DNA of 58,142 nucleotides. It comes from an uncultured Monoglobus sp. (lineage in GTDB: Bacteria; Bacillota; Clostridia; Monoglobales; Monoglobaceae). The notes under the pieces were generated by a model, which was not told the DNA's origin, did no database searches, and saw only the letters and a list, made by a program, of their open reading frames with translations. The stretch spans positions 1 through 58,142 of the forward strand of contig CANQMT010000015.1 of the NCBI GenBank assembly GCA_947625055.1. Direction: 5' to 3'. Below are positions 49,395 through 58,049 of the stretch, one piece after another; position 1 is the stretch's first letter, and every line of letters begins with the position of its first letter. Position numbers and translations under genes: made by a program.

Positions 49395-50432
49395 TTATTT
49401 CCGAAAGGCGATATTGTCGCCTCTGTCCGTTACAGCGCGGAAGCCCGCCGCCTCGATCCGTCTTTCAAGGCAGCCGCGGCACTCGGCCGCCTCCTCGCCG
49501 GTGCATATTTTGTTTTCGTAAAGCTCGTATTTTTTGCGCACCGAGACGGGCGACAGATTGGGCATGACCACGTTGGCCCCGGCTTTAAGGCCCATTTCGC
49601 GGCCAAGCGGATGTATGGTGCCGAGCGCGGTGGTGGCGGGTATGAGCGCCTCGGGGAACATGAGGCGCAGGATCGAGATCAGCCTGAGGCAGAGCTCAAG
49701 GCTGCCGCTTTTGAATTCTTTAAAAGGCGTGTCCGCGTGAGTGATATACGGGCCTATTCCTATCATGTGCGGGCCGAGCTCTTTTAAAAATCTCAGATCC
49801 GAGATCAGGTTGTCCGTAGTTTGATACGGCGAGCCTACCATAAAACCCGAGCCGACCTGATAGCCTATTTCTTTGATGTCAAACAGGCAGCGCTTTCGGT
49901 TGTCAAGACTCATGGAGGCGGGGTGCAAGCGCGAGTAATGTTCCGCGTCCGCCGTCTCATGCCGCAGCAGATAGCGGTCGGCTCCCGCGTCAAAATACGC
50001 CTTATAGCTTTCTCGCGGTTTTTCGCCGATCGACAGAGTTATTGCGCAGTCGGGATAATTTTTTCTTATATCCGACACGATCCCGCAGATGAGTTCGTCG
50101 CTGTAATACGGATCCTCGCCGCCCTGCAGCACAAAGGTGCGGAACCCGAGATCATATCCCTCGGCGCAGCAGGCGAGAATTTCCTCGCGGCTTAATCGGT
50201 AGCGGTCGGCGTTTCTGTTTGAGAAGCGTATTCCGCAGTAGAGGCAGTCATTTTTGCAGCAGTTGGTAAACTCGATCAGGCCGCGGAGATACACGTCCGT
50301 GCCGTAAACGCTTCTGCGGACCCTGTCCGCCGCCGCGCGCAGCTCGCCGTCATATTCGTCAGTCTCAAGCAGGGTGCGCAGCTCGCTGTCATTCAGGTTT
50401 TTGTCCGCCTCAAGGCGGGTTATCATGCTCAT
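49395..50432 (-). CDS. hydE: [FeFe]-hydrogenase maturase HydE (radical SAM)
   Basis: Radical-SAM enzyme of 345 residues. The cluster cysteines are Cys59, Cys63 and Cys66 in EFTNCCKNDCLYCGIR, followed by LQGGEDPYY near 110, a TIM-barrel and a C-terminal C-rich segment (CTGEEAAECRGC). HydE helps build the dithiomethylamine bridge of the hydrogenase H-cluster. PylB-type paralogues look similar, so HydE is likely but not certain; hydF, hydG and the hydrogenase are not in the window. The ATG at 50432 is favoured over GTG at 50441. It starts only 21 bases after the upstream terminator, so its promoter must overlap that hairpin or rely on read-through. Confidence 0.8.
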   Translation of the reverse strand: MSMITRLEADKNLNDSELRTLLETDEYDGELRAAADRVRRSVYGTDVYLRGLIEFTNCCKNDCLYCGIRFSNRNADRYRLSREEILACCAEGYDLGFRTFVLQGGEDPYYSDELICGIVSDIRKNYPDCAITLSIGEKPRESYKAYFDAGADRYLLRHETADAEHYSRLHPASMSLDNRKRCLFDIKEIGYQVGSGFMVGSPYQTTDNLISDLRFLKELGPHMIGIGPYITHADTPFKEFKSGSLELCLRLISILRLMFPEALIPATTALGTIHPLGREMGLKAGANVVMPNLSPVSVRKKYELYENKICTGEEAAECRGCLERRIEAAGFRAVTDRGDNIAFRK

Positions 50433-50453
50433 AATTTTCACTCGCTTTGCTTT

Positions 50454-50483
50454 AAAATAAAAAGCCCGGTCGAGCCGGGCTTT
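50454..50483 (-). terminator. Terminator of the small membrane-protein gene
   Basis: AAAGCCCGG and CCGGGCTTT form a 9-bp stem around TCGAG, followed on the minus strand by a T-run. Confidence 0.85.
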
Positions 50484-50488
50484 GGCTG

Positions 50489-50971
50489 TTAGTGTTCTTT
50501 TTTAACTTTTATCGCGAAGTACAAATAGATTGCGGGAATCAGAAGCGATACCAGTGAGCTTATTATGTCCGATACCATACTGCCGCCCGTGCCGGTTGAC
50601 GCCGATTGGGCGGTTGAAAAGCATGAAGAGAACAGCTCGATAAATAACAGGATAAATCCCATAACGTACGCTTTGCCGATCTTCGTCTGATCCTTCGCCG
50701 CTTTAAGGCCGAATATTCCGGTGATAAGCATAATTATCGAGGAAATAAGAGCTATAATGCCGAGAACGATCATCATCGAACTCAGCTCCTGAACCTCGTC
50801 GGCGGTAATGGGATCACCGGTATCGGTGGTCAGGTCGCTGATGTCGGTCTCGCTTAAATAAGCCGAACCCGCGCCGCCCGCCAGCATAATTACGGAGCCG
50901 AGTATCGCGATGATCGCAAGAATAATCAGAATTATCGAAATAACTCTAAGTCCCTTTTGTGAGCTTGTCAT
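50489..50971 (-). CDS. Small membrane protein of unknown function
   Basis: Integral membrane protein of 160 residues with about four hydrophobic helices: 10-35, 70-92 (SMMIVLGIIALISSIIMLI region), 105-125 and 140-157. An extracellular-looking acidic loop (SETDISDLTTDTGDPITADE) lies after the first helix. It is like the small DUF4064-type clostridial membrane proteins, but I cannot assign it firmly. The ATG at 50971 follows AAAGGAAA; the upstream in-frame ATG overlaps that site. It is monocistronic with its own promoter and terminator. Confidence 0.6.
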   Translation of the reverse strand: MTSSQKGLRVISIILIILAIIAILGSVIMLAGGAGSAYLSETDISDLTTDTGDPITADEVQELSSMMIVLGIIALISSIIMLITGIFGLKAAKDQTKIGKAYVMGFILLFIELFSSCFSTAQSASTGTGGSMVSDIISSLVSLLIPAIYLYFAIKVKKEH

Positions 50972-51011
50972 AATTTTGTTTCCTTTCATATTTTTTGATT
51001 TTTATATGTAA

Positions 51012-51040
51012 ATTATACCATAAAAAATGAAAGGCTTCAA
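51012..51040 (-). promoter_or_regulatory. Promoter of the small membrane-protein gene
   Basis: On the minus strand TTGAAG and TATAAT are 17 bases apart, with an extended -10 TG (TGGTATAAT). Confidence 0.65.
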
Positions 51041-51075
51041 TAAAAATCATGATTTTTAATCGTTTTGTAATAATG

Positions 51076-52260
51076 CTATTTTCTTATTTCCCGCATAAAC
51101 GCCTCAACGCGGTTAAGCGCCTCGTTTATGTTTTTTATAGAGTACGCGTATGAGCAGCGTATAAAGCCCTCGCCGCTCTCGCCGAACGCGTTGCCCGGCA
51201 CGACCGCCAGCTTTTTGCTGTGGAGCAGAGTCTCGCAGAACGTGTTTGAGTCCATTCCCGAGCTCTTGATGCAGGGGAAGCAGTAGAACGCGCCCTTGGG
51301 CTCAAAGCAGTCAAGGCCGATGGCGTTGAAGCCTCCGACGATGACCTGTCTGCGGTAGTTATAGTCCTCGCGCATGGCGCTGATGTCCGCGTCGCCGTTC
51401 CGCAGCGCTTCGATCGCCGCGTATTGGGCCGTTGTGGGAGCCGACATTATAGCGTACTGATGTACCTTGGTCATGGCCTTTATGATCGCCGGGTGGCCAA
51501 GCGCGTAGCCGAGGCGCCAGCCCGTCATCGCGTAGCTTTTTGAAAATCCGCTGACGATAACCGTGCGCTCATACATTCCGTCAAGCTCTGCGATCGAAAC
51601 GTGGCGCTCGTCGGTGTAGGTCAGCTCGGCGTATATCTCGTCTGAAAGCACCATGATGTTTGTGTTCCGCAGGACCTCGGCTATTCCCTCAAGGTCGGCG
51701 CGGGTCATGATCGCGCCCGTGGGGTTGTTGGGATAAGGCAGCACCAGCACGCGCGTTTTGGGCGTTATGGCGGCCTTGAGCTCATCCGGGGTCAGGCGGA
51801 AGTCGTTTTCGGCTTTGGTCTCAATGGCGATCGGCACGCCGCCCGCGAGCCGGACCAACGGCTTGTAGCACACAAAGCTCGGCTCGCAGACAAGAACCTC
51901 GTCGCCGGGATCAAGTACCGCTCTTAAAAATAGGTCAATGGCCTCGCTGCCGCCCACGGTCACGACCGACTGTGTAAGCGGGTCGTATTTCAGATCAAAG
52001 CGGCGCTCCATGTATTTGCTTATCTCGATCCTGAGTTCTTTAAGGCCGGAATTTGATGTATAGTGAGTATGCCCTTTTTCGAGAGAATATATGCCCTTAT
52101 CCCTTATATGCCACGGGGTCACAAAATCCGGCTCGCCCACGCCGAGCGAGATGCAGTCCTTCATCTCGGCGGCGATGTCAAAAAATCGGCGTATGCCCGA
52201 GGGAGGCATGTTTGACACAACGCTGTTGATCATGCTCTCGGGGTTGAAGCTTGAGCTCAT
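51076..52260 (-). CDS. PLP-dependent aminotransferase (class I/II)
   Basis: Fold-type I aminotransferase of 394 residues. Motifs are SLGVGEPDFVTPWHIRD near 38, YPNNPTGAIM near 172, LSDEIYAELTY near 203, the PLP lysine in VSGFSKSYAMTGWRLGY near 235, and the C-terminal carboxylate-binding Arg in GFIRCSYAYS. It resembles the aspartate/aromatic or alanine-type subgroup that is often paired with an Lrp regulator. Its start overlaps the lrp-type stop (ATGA), so the Lrp protein probably controls its own operon in response to an amino acid that this enzyme handles. The exact substrate is not determined. Confidence 0.92.
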   Translation of the reverse strand: MSSSFNPESMINSVVSNMPPSGIRRFFDIAAEMKDCISLGVGEPDFVTPWHIRDKGIYSLEKGHTHYTSNSGLKELRIEISKYMERRFDLKYDPLTQSVVTVGGSEAIDLFLRAVLDPGDEVLVCEPSFVCYKPLVRLAGGVPIAIETKAENDFRLTPDELKAAITPKTRVLVLPYPNNPTGAIMTRADLEGIAEVLRNTNIMVLSDEIYAELTYTDERHVSIAELDGMYERTVIVSGFSKSYAMTGWRLGYALGHPAIIKAMTKVHQYAIMSAPTTAQYAAIEALRNGDADISAMREDYNYRRQVIVGGFNAIGLDCFEPKGAFYCFPCIKSSGMDSNTFCETLLHSKKLAVVPGNAFGESGEGFIRCSYAYSIKNINEALNRVEAFMREIRK

Positions 52261-52754
52261 AAGGAAATTACCTCCCTGTCGTCATTTTCCGGAAGGTCGC
52301 ACACAACGCCGTCAAACTTATAGCGCTTTAAAACAAAGTGGGTGGCGGTACCGACAACCGAGTTCATCGTGGCCAGATGCTCGGAGATAAACGACGAGAT
52401 CTCGCGGATGTTGGAGCCCTCGATCGTGATGCCGAAGTCGTAGCTTCCGCTCATCAGATTGATCGACTTGACCTCGGGGTACTGGTATATCCGTTCGGCG
52501 ATCCGGTCAAAGCCGAGGCTCTCCATCGGCGTCACGCGGAGCTCAATATAGGCCGTCACCGAGTCGGGGCCGTAAGCCTTGTCCCAGTTGACCTTGGCGC
52601 CGTAGCCCAATATAACACCCTCGCTCTCAAGCTCGGCGATAAGCGCCGCGACCTCCTCGGTCGTGGAGCCGGTCATCTTCGCGATCTCCTCGTTTGAAAT
52701 TCTGCAGTCCTTGTGAAGAATGTCAAGAATTTTGCTTTTTAATGTGTTTGCCAT
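52257..52754 (-). CDS. Lrp/AsnC-family transcriptional regulator
   Basis: Regulator of 165 residues. An N-terminal winged helix-turn-helix (KSKILDILHKDCRISNEEIA, then MTGSTTEEVAALIAELESEG) is followed by a C-terminal RAM ligand-binding domain (about 70-145) with PEVKSINLMSGSYDF. Lrp-type proteins form octamers that sense amino acids. The ATG at 52754 has GGGAGGT upstream; an earlier in-frame ATG overlaps it. It is coupled to the aminotransferase gene by a four-base overlap. Confidence 0.9.
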   Translation of the reverse strand: MANTLKSKILDILHKDCRISNEEIAKMTGSTTEEVAALIAELESEGVILGYGAKVNWDKAYGPDSVTAYIELRVTPMESLGFDRIAERIYQYPEVKSINLMSGSYDFGITIEGSNIREISSFISEHLATMNSVVGTATHFVLKRYKFDGVVCDLPENDDREVISL

Positions 52755-52768
52755 AAAAATACCTCCCA

Positions 52769-52810
52769 ACGTAGTGATTAGTTAACGTAGTGATTAGTGA
52801 TTAGCGAATA
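52769..52810. repeat. TAATCAC/TAATCGC heptamer repeats
   Basis: AACGTAGTGATTAG occurs twice, followed by further GTGATTAGCGAATAG steps. It is the reverse complement of the heptamer tracts seen at about 40770, 41045, 41380 and 44030. Confidence 0.55.
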
Positions 52811-52824
52811 GTGAACTTGTTTGA

Positions 52825-54234
52825 TCAGGTGATTCCGCTCAGTTCCTGATAGAGCATTTTGGCGTAGCCGTCGGTCATGCCGCAGATGAAATCGGTCACA
52901 AGCAGCAGCCTCAGATACAGCTTTTCGTGCTCTTGTCTGCCTTTTGAGCAGAACTTGTAGCTTTGGATATAATTGTCGGAAATTATGCTCATAAGCTTTT
53001 GCTCGATCGACGAGAGTGTTTTTCCCGTGTCGTAATTCACCGCCGCGCCCGCGAATTTGTCAAGCAGGAAGTTCAGCATGGTTCCCGCGGCGATCTCAAG
53101 CCGAACGATCGGCGCCGACAAAAACGCCCGCTGATACGCGATCTCGCCCAACGCTTCCGATATGGGGAAAGCCGCCGACGCGCTGAGCAGATCGGTCTTC
53201 ATATCCCCGTCCATAATTGCCTTATAATTTTCGCAGAAGCTCCCGGTCGCCTCGCGCAGCATATGGGTCTGGACCGATATTATCCAGTTCTGCACCGCGT
53301 TAACGTCCGGATTTGCGATCCCGCGCTCAAGCGCGCGGCCGCGCAGTGTTTCAAGGCGCTCGATAAGTTTTATGTACTCGTTTTTCTCGGCCTCGTTCCG
53401 GGCTTTGAGCATGTGCCGCTCCGAGGTCAGGTCGCCCAGAAGCTCATCAAAGCTTATAAGGCCTTTTTTGACCGCGTCCTCGATATCGGCGGTCTTGTAC
53501 GCTATGTCGTCCGCCGCCTCTAAAAGATACGTCAGCGGATAGCGGTTCCGCCCCGCGCCCGTCGCGGCAGTTATTTCCTCAAATATATCGCTTTCGGCTA
53601 AGTAATAGCCCATTTTTTTGTCTTTTATGTTGCCGCTCTTTTTGTTTATGCCGACCGAGGGCACCGGATATTTGATTATCGTGTTGAGCAGCGCGTAGGT
53701 CAGGTGCATTCCGTTCTCATCAACCAGATAATGGAGCTTGGTCAAAAGCCGCAGCGCCTGCGCGTTGCCCTCAAAATGCAGCAGATCGTTTTGCATCTGC
53801 TCGGTGAGCAGGCAGTCGTCGTCAAGCCTCTCAAGATTGTCCTCGAACCAGTCGCGGATCGCGGTCTCGCCGAAATGTCCGAACGGCGGGTTGCCTATAT
53901 CGTGCAGCAGGCCGGCGCATTCAAGGATGCTGCATGCCGCGCAGCGCACGCTCTCGTCGACCTCGGGATCGAGACCGTTGTTTATAATATAAGTGAAGCA
54001 CGACTGCCCAAGCGACTTCGCGAACGACGACACCTCAAGCGAGTGCGTCAGCCTCGTGCGGACAAAGTCGCTCTTGTCAAGCGGAAAGACCTGCGTCTTG
54101 TCCTGCAGCCTGCGGAACGACGCGCTGCCGATAATGCGGTGGTAGTCCCGCTCAAACTCGGTGCGCAGATCGTCCGACTGTTTTTTCGCGACGCTGCCCT
54201 TCCTCCTGTCGGACAGCAGTTTTTTCCAGTTCAT
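52825..54234 (-). CDS. dgt: dGTP triphosphohydrolase (HD domain)
   Basis: dNTP triphosphohydrolase of 469 residues. The opening DRRKGS and FERDYHRIIGSASFRRLQDKTQ split pattern, RTRLTHSLEVSS near 60 (first metal His) and GLLHDIGNPPFGHFGE near 108 (HD pair and following His) define the Dgt family, which removes triphosphate from dGTP and related dNTPs. It lies 48 bases downstream of the methionyl-tRNA-synthetase-like gene on the same strand, with CGGAGG before the ATG. Confidence 0.93.
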   Translation of the reverse strand: MNWKKLLSDRRKGSVAKKQSDDLRTEFERDYHRIIGSASFRRLQDKTQVFPLDKSDFVRTRLTHSLEVSSFAKSLGQSCFTYIINNGLDPEVDESVRCAACSILECAGLLHDIGNPPFGHFGETAIRDWFEDNLERLDDDCLLTEQMQNDLLHFEGNAQALRLLTKLHYLVDENGMHLTYALLNTIIKYPVPSVGINKKSGNIKDKKMGYYLAESDIFEEITAATGAGRNRYPLTYLLEAADDIAYKTADIEDAVKKGLISFDELLGDLTSERHMLKARNEAEKNEYIKLIERLETLRGRALERGIANPDVNAVQNWIISVQTHMLREATGSFCENYKAIMDGDMKTDLLSASAAFPISEALGEIAYQRAFLSAPIVRLEIAAGTMLNFLLDKFAGAAVNYDTGKTLSSIEQKLMSIISDNYIQSYKFCSKGRQEHEKLYLRLLLVTDFICGMTDGYAKMLYQELSGIT

Positions 54235-54281
54235 AATTTTCCTCCGTTAGTTCGGGTGAAAGCCTTTGCCTCCGAAATAAA

Positions 54282-56318
54282 TCAGCGGTTTCGCATCGGG
54301 AAGAAGTCAAACCGCGGCTCAAGAAATTTGATAGGATGTTCGGTTTCGCCCTTCGCCTCGCAGAACTCGGTCAGCGTCTCAAATATGTGCTCCCAGCTCC
54401 AGATGTCCTCGCCAAGGTTCAGATATTCCCTCAAAAGCTCGGTTCCCTCGGGAGCGATCGGGTGCATGAGCGACATGGCCGTTCTGACCATGTGCAGCGT
54501 GTCGGTGATGACTTGGTTCCGCGCGTTATCATCGCTCTCGGCCTCTTTAATGCTCTTCGCCCAGAACTTGTTGGCGTCTCTGATATATGTGTCCATAAGG
54601 CTCATGATCGAGTGGAATTCAAACTTATACATCATGCGCTCGTATTTCAGTATGGTTTCCTTGGCGTAATGCAGAACCTCGTCCGACACTTTGCCCATGG
54701 GCAGCTTTGACTCGCCGTATTTCTGTATGGTATAGAAGCATGAGCGCGCCACGCGGTTAAACACGCCCGAGAGCATCTTTCCCTCGCGCTCGACGGGATC
54801 GGGATCATTCTCGTTCGCGTCGGGGTTCAGCGGCTTCGGCCTGAAGCTGACGCTCTTGAGGCTCAAGCCGAGGCCCAGAAAGTGCGCCCTTAGCTGCTCG
54901 GCGGTGTAATACTCAAGCAGGTCGGCGGCCATTGGCGGCTTGACGTCGCCGCTGCTGCTGGCCTTTTTGTTTAAGAACAAGATATGGTTGTTGGCGACCA
55001 GAGTCGGAAGGATCATTTGTCCGTCCTTGGGGTCGGCGGTGATTCCGTCCTTGCCCTGAAGCGCCATAAACATTGCCATTTCGGCTATGCCGTAGAAATA
55101 TATATTGTCCTGGCCGATGAACTGATAAACCTCCGCGTCGCGGCTCAGCCAGTATTTTTCCCATTCATTATCGGGCATGCCCTTTTGCTTCAGATAAGTT
55201 TTGGTGAAGGATATGGGCGCCCAGAGCGACTCGGGCCAGACCCATATGGTAAGGCCCTCTTCGCCGTCAAGCACCGGAGCGGGAACTCCCCACTCGATGT
55301 TGCCCGTCAGGCGGAACGGAACCAGAGTTTTGCCCGCGCGGAAGCGGATGCCGCTTTCGTTAAGCAAGTCCTTGGCCTTGTCGCGGTCGCTGAGGTTTTT
55401 AAATACTAATGTGAACGACGTTTTTTTCTCGTCTCGGATAAGCTCATGTTCGGGCATGCTGCCGCTCAGCGCCTCAAACGCGTCAAGAAAATCGTTTTTG
55501 ACGTAGATCATCGGGGGCTGCATGAACTCGCTTATCGTGTTGTAAACCAGCGGGCGCGAGTTTTCCTTGGCTTTTAGGCCCTCGGCGTATTCCCGCATAA
55601 GCTCCGTGAACTTGGTCAGGTCGATGTACCAGTTGGTGACGTCGCGCATTTCGGGCGTCTCGCCGGTTATAGTGCTTTTGGGGTCGATCAGATCCGCGGG
55701 CATGTATTGGTGGCCGAGGCTGCACTCGTCGGCATAAGCCTTGTCACTCTGGCACTTGTCCACCGGACATTTGCCGATAACCTGTCTGCCGTTTAAGAAC
55801 TGGCCCGCCTTGGCGTCATAGAACTGTGACGTCACCATTTTTTCAAGGTGTCCGTTTTTGTGCCAGTCCTCCATGAGCTCGCGGCTGACCTCGGCGTGGA
55901 TCTCCTTGGCCTCGTCAAGGCCCGAGGCGCCGAAAAGGTTAAGGCTTATGCCGTATTTGCTCAAGGTGTCTTTCTGGCTCTCGTGGTTCTCGCGCACAAA
56001 GTCCTCGATCGTGCCGTCAAACTCGCCCGCCTCGATGAGCTTGCGGTAGCTCTCGACGATCGGCGAGCCGTAGCAGTCTGTGCCCGACACGAATATAACG
56101 TTGTCCCCGCCTATCCTGTCGCGCAGGAACCGCGCCAGACAGTCGGCCTGAACGAACACTCCGCCCACATGACCGAAATGGAGCTGCTTGTTTCCGTACG
56201 GCATTCCGCCGGTTATGACCGCCCGCTTGGGGAATTCGGGTCTCGGCAGATCGAATATGTTGATCTTTTTCGGCCTGTACTGCTCGTTGTTCTGATTTTT
56301 CTTGTCCCGTTTAGCCAT
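54282..56318 (-). CDS. Divergent methionyl-tRNA-synthetase-like class I aaRS
   Basis: Class I aminoacyl-tRNA synthetase-like protein of 678 residues, closest in plan to MetRS. The HIGH-type motif is PYGNKQLHFGHVGG near 40-53, a zinc-knuckle-like CPVDKCQSDKAYADEC lies near 180, and the C-terminal helical anticodon domain is about 520-660. It departs from classical MetRS in several places: SGTDCYGSP where MetRS has TDEHG, WVWPESLWAPISF where MetRS has a WxDAPIGY-like segment, and NKKASSSG in place of KMSKS. An insertion of about 50 residues near 290-340 (DAFEALSG...RFRAGKT) is also unusual. It lies between gltX and dgt, 28 bases after gltX. Confidence 0.7.
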   Translation of the reverse strand: MAKRDKKNQNNEQYRPKKINIFDLPRPEFPKRAVITGGMPYGNKQLHFGHVGGVFVQADCLARFLRDRIGGDNVIFVSGTDCYGSPIVESYRKLIEAGEFDGTIEDFVRENHESQKDTLSKYGISLNLFGASGLDEAKEIHAEVSRELMEDWHKNGHLEKMVTSQFYDAKAGQFLNGRQVIGKCPVDKCQSDKAYADECSLGHQYMPADLIDPKSTITGETPEMRDVTNWYIDLTKFTELMREYAEGLKAKENSRPLVYNTISEFMQPPMIYVKNDFLDAFEALSGSMPEHELIRDEKKTSFTLVFKNLSDRDKAKDLLNESGIRFRAGKTLVPFRLTGNIEWGVPAPVLDGEEGLTIWVWPESLWAPISFTKTYLKQKGMPDNEWEKYWLSRDAEVYQFIGQDNIYFYGIAEMAMFMALQGKDGITADPKDGQMILPTLVANNHILFLNKKASSSGDVKPPMAADLLEYYTAEQLRAHFLGLGLSLKSVSFRPKPLNPDANENDPDPVEREGKMLSGVFNRVARSCFYTIQKYGESKLPMGKVSDEVLHYAKETILKYERMMYKFEFHSIMSLMDTYIRDANKFWAKSIKEAESDDNARNQVITDTLHMVRTAMSLMHPIAPEGTELLREYLNLGEDIWSWEHIFETLTEFCEAKGETEHPIKFLEPRFDFFPMRNR

Positions 56319-56345
56319 TTTTATCCTCCTGATATTCCGTTCGCG

Positions 56346-57983
56346 CTACGCGCGCTCAATTCTCGCTCTCATCTCGTCCTCGCCTATGATTTGGCATATC
56401 TCCCAAAGATCGGGAGAGTTGGTGCGTCCGGTCAGCGCGACTCTTATGGCCGCGCTCACGTCGCTGACGCTGCCCTTGTACATGTCGGGATTTTTCTTAA
56501 AATCCTTCGGCTTCACGGCGTAGCCGAGATCGGCGGTGATGTCCCGTATTTTCTGGAACCACTCGGAGCTGTCGTCGTTTATGTCGAACGTGTCGAGATA
56601 GCGGCGGAAGATCTCTTTTCTGTCGCTTTCCGAGACGCGTTCCGGATAGGCGTCCTCGATCTTAAACGTCTCGGGGAAGTAGAACGACAGGAACTGACGC
56701 GCCTGCTTCCAGCTCGTCAGATCCTTGCGCGGTCTGGCGGCATGGCGGCCAACGTCCAGAATTTTCTCGGAATACTCCCTGTCGCGCGTGAAGATCTCGC
56801 AGAATTCCGGGTCATACTCGCGGAGCCACTCAGCGAACTCGTCATATATATCGCTTGCCGGGGTGCGCAGCAGCACCTCGCGGCTCACATCCTCAAACTT
56901 CATAATGTCAAACAGCGCGCCCGAGTTGCTCATCTTTTCCAGGGTGAACTTAAAGTCGTCGATCGGCGCGTCGGGGTTCGCGGCCCGCCACTCCTCAAAG
57001 TTGGAGTTGAGCACCGTCAGCAGATATTCCCAGACGGCGCGGGGCGCGTAGCCCTCTTTGCGGTAATAGTCAAGGCCCAGCTCGGGGTCCTTGCGCTTTG
57101 AAAGCTTGCGCTTGGTACCGCCGTCCATCTTCATCAGCACCGCGGTGTGGCAGTATATAGGCCGCTTAAAGCCCAGCGTGTCAAAGAGCTGAACATGTAT
57201 CGGCAGCGTGGCCAGCCATTCCTCGCCGCGAACGACATGGGTCGTCCGCATAAGGTGGTCGTCTATGACATGGGCGAAGTGATAGGTCGGGATCCCGTCA
57301 GATTTGAGCAGCACAAAGTCCTGATAATTTTCCGAGACCTTGAGCGTGCCGCGTATCCCGTCAAACACCTCGACATGGTTCTTCTCGTCCCCATGCGAGC
57401 GGAAGCGCAGCACATAGGGGTCGCCGTTTTCTATTTTTGCTTTTATCTCGTCAAAAGAGAGTCCGCGGCATTTTGCCCACTCCCCGTAATAGCCGAAGTT
57501 AAGTTTTTTGGACATCTGCTCTTCGCGCATGGCGGCAAGCTCGTCCTCCGTGCAGAAGCAGGGATAGGCCATGCCTTCCTCAACGAGCTTTTTCGCGTAG
57601 CACTGATATATTTCCTTGCGCAGCCGCTGACGGTAGGGGCCGTATTCCCCGTTGTCGCTGTCTGCCGTCGCGCCCTCGTCAAAGCGGATCCCGAAAAAGT
57701 CCATCGCCGAAATGACAAGCTGCGCAGCGCCCTCGACCTCGCGCTTCGCGTCGGTGTCCTCGATCCTCAAAAAGAAGGTGCCGCCGCTCTGGTGCGCCAG
57801 ACGCTCGCCGATTATGGCGTTGTAAAGATTGCCCAGATGAACGAAGCCTGTGGGGCTCGGGCCTATCCTTGTGACCGCCGCGCCCTCGGGCAGACTGCGC
57901 TTCGGGTATTTCTCTTCATAATATTCGGGCTGCTTGGTGATGTGGCCGAAAAGCAGCTCGGCAAGCTCTTTGTTTTTATTCAT
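56346..57983 (-). CDS. gltX: Glutamyl-tRNA synthetase
   Basis: Class I synthetase of 545 residues. The HIGH motif is PSPTGFVHLGNL near 44-55 and the KMSKS motif is KRKLSKRKDPE near 300; FLRIEDTDAKRE near 70 and FHFAHVIDDHLM-like segments match GluRS. The C-terminal anticodon domain is about 380-545. It charges tRNA-Glu and, in many Firmicutes, tRNA-Gln as well. AAGGAG precedes the ATG. It is the first gene of the minus-strand run gltX, MetRS-like, dgt, with its own promoter and no T-box in the short leader. Confidence 0.95.
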   Translation of the reverse strand: MNKNKELAELLFGHITKQPEYYEEKYPKRSLPEGAAVTRIGPSPTGFVHLGNLYNAIIGERLAHQSGGTFFLRIEDTDAKREVEGAAQLVISAMDFFGIRFDEGATADSDNGEYGPYRQRLRKEIYQCYAKKLVEEGMAYPCFCTEDELAAMREEQMSKKLNFGYYGEWAKCRGLSFDEIKAKIENGDPYVLRFRSHGDEKNHVEVFDGIRGTLKVSENYQDFVLLKSDGIPTYHFAHVIDDHLMRTTHVVRGEEWLATLPIHVQLFDTLGFKRPIYCHTAVLMKMDGGTKRKLSKRKDPELGLDYYRKEGYAPRAVWEYLLTVLNSNFEEWRAANPDAPIDDFKFTLEKMSNSGALFDIMKFEDVSREVLLRTPASDIYDEFAEWLREYDPEFCEIFTRDREYSEKILDVGRHAARPRKDLTSWKQARQFLSFYFPETFKIEDAYPERVSESDRKEIFRRYLDTFDINDDSSEWFQKIRDITADLGYAVKPKDFKKNPDMYKGSVSDVSAAIRVALTGRTNSPDLWEICQIIGEDEMRARIERA

Positions 57984-58020
57984 TATATGCTCTCCTTGAC
58001 AATATTTTATACATTATATA

Positions 58021-58049
58021 ATTCTACTATTTTTTGCGTGATAAGTCAA
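58021..58049 (-). promoter_or_regulatory. Promoter of the gltX operon
   Basis: On the minus strand TTGACT and TAGAAT are 17 bases apart, ending 38 bases before the ATG at 57983. Confidence 0.6.

Noticed and set aside
55848..57101. Plus-strand open frame of 417 codons
   Set aside because: It runs across the antisense of the two synthetase genes; composition is typical of a reverse-strand shadow in GC-rich codons.
57984..58020. Search for a T-box before gltX
   Set aside because: The leader is too short and lacks the T-box sequence and specifier stem.
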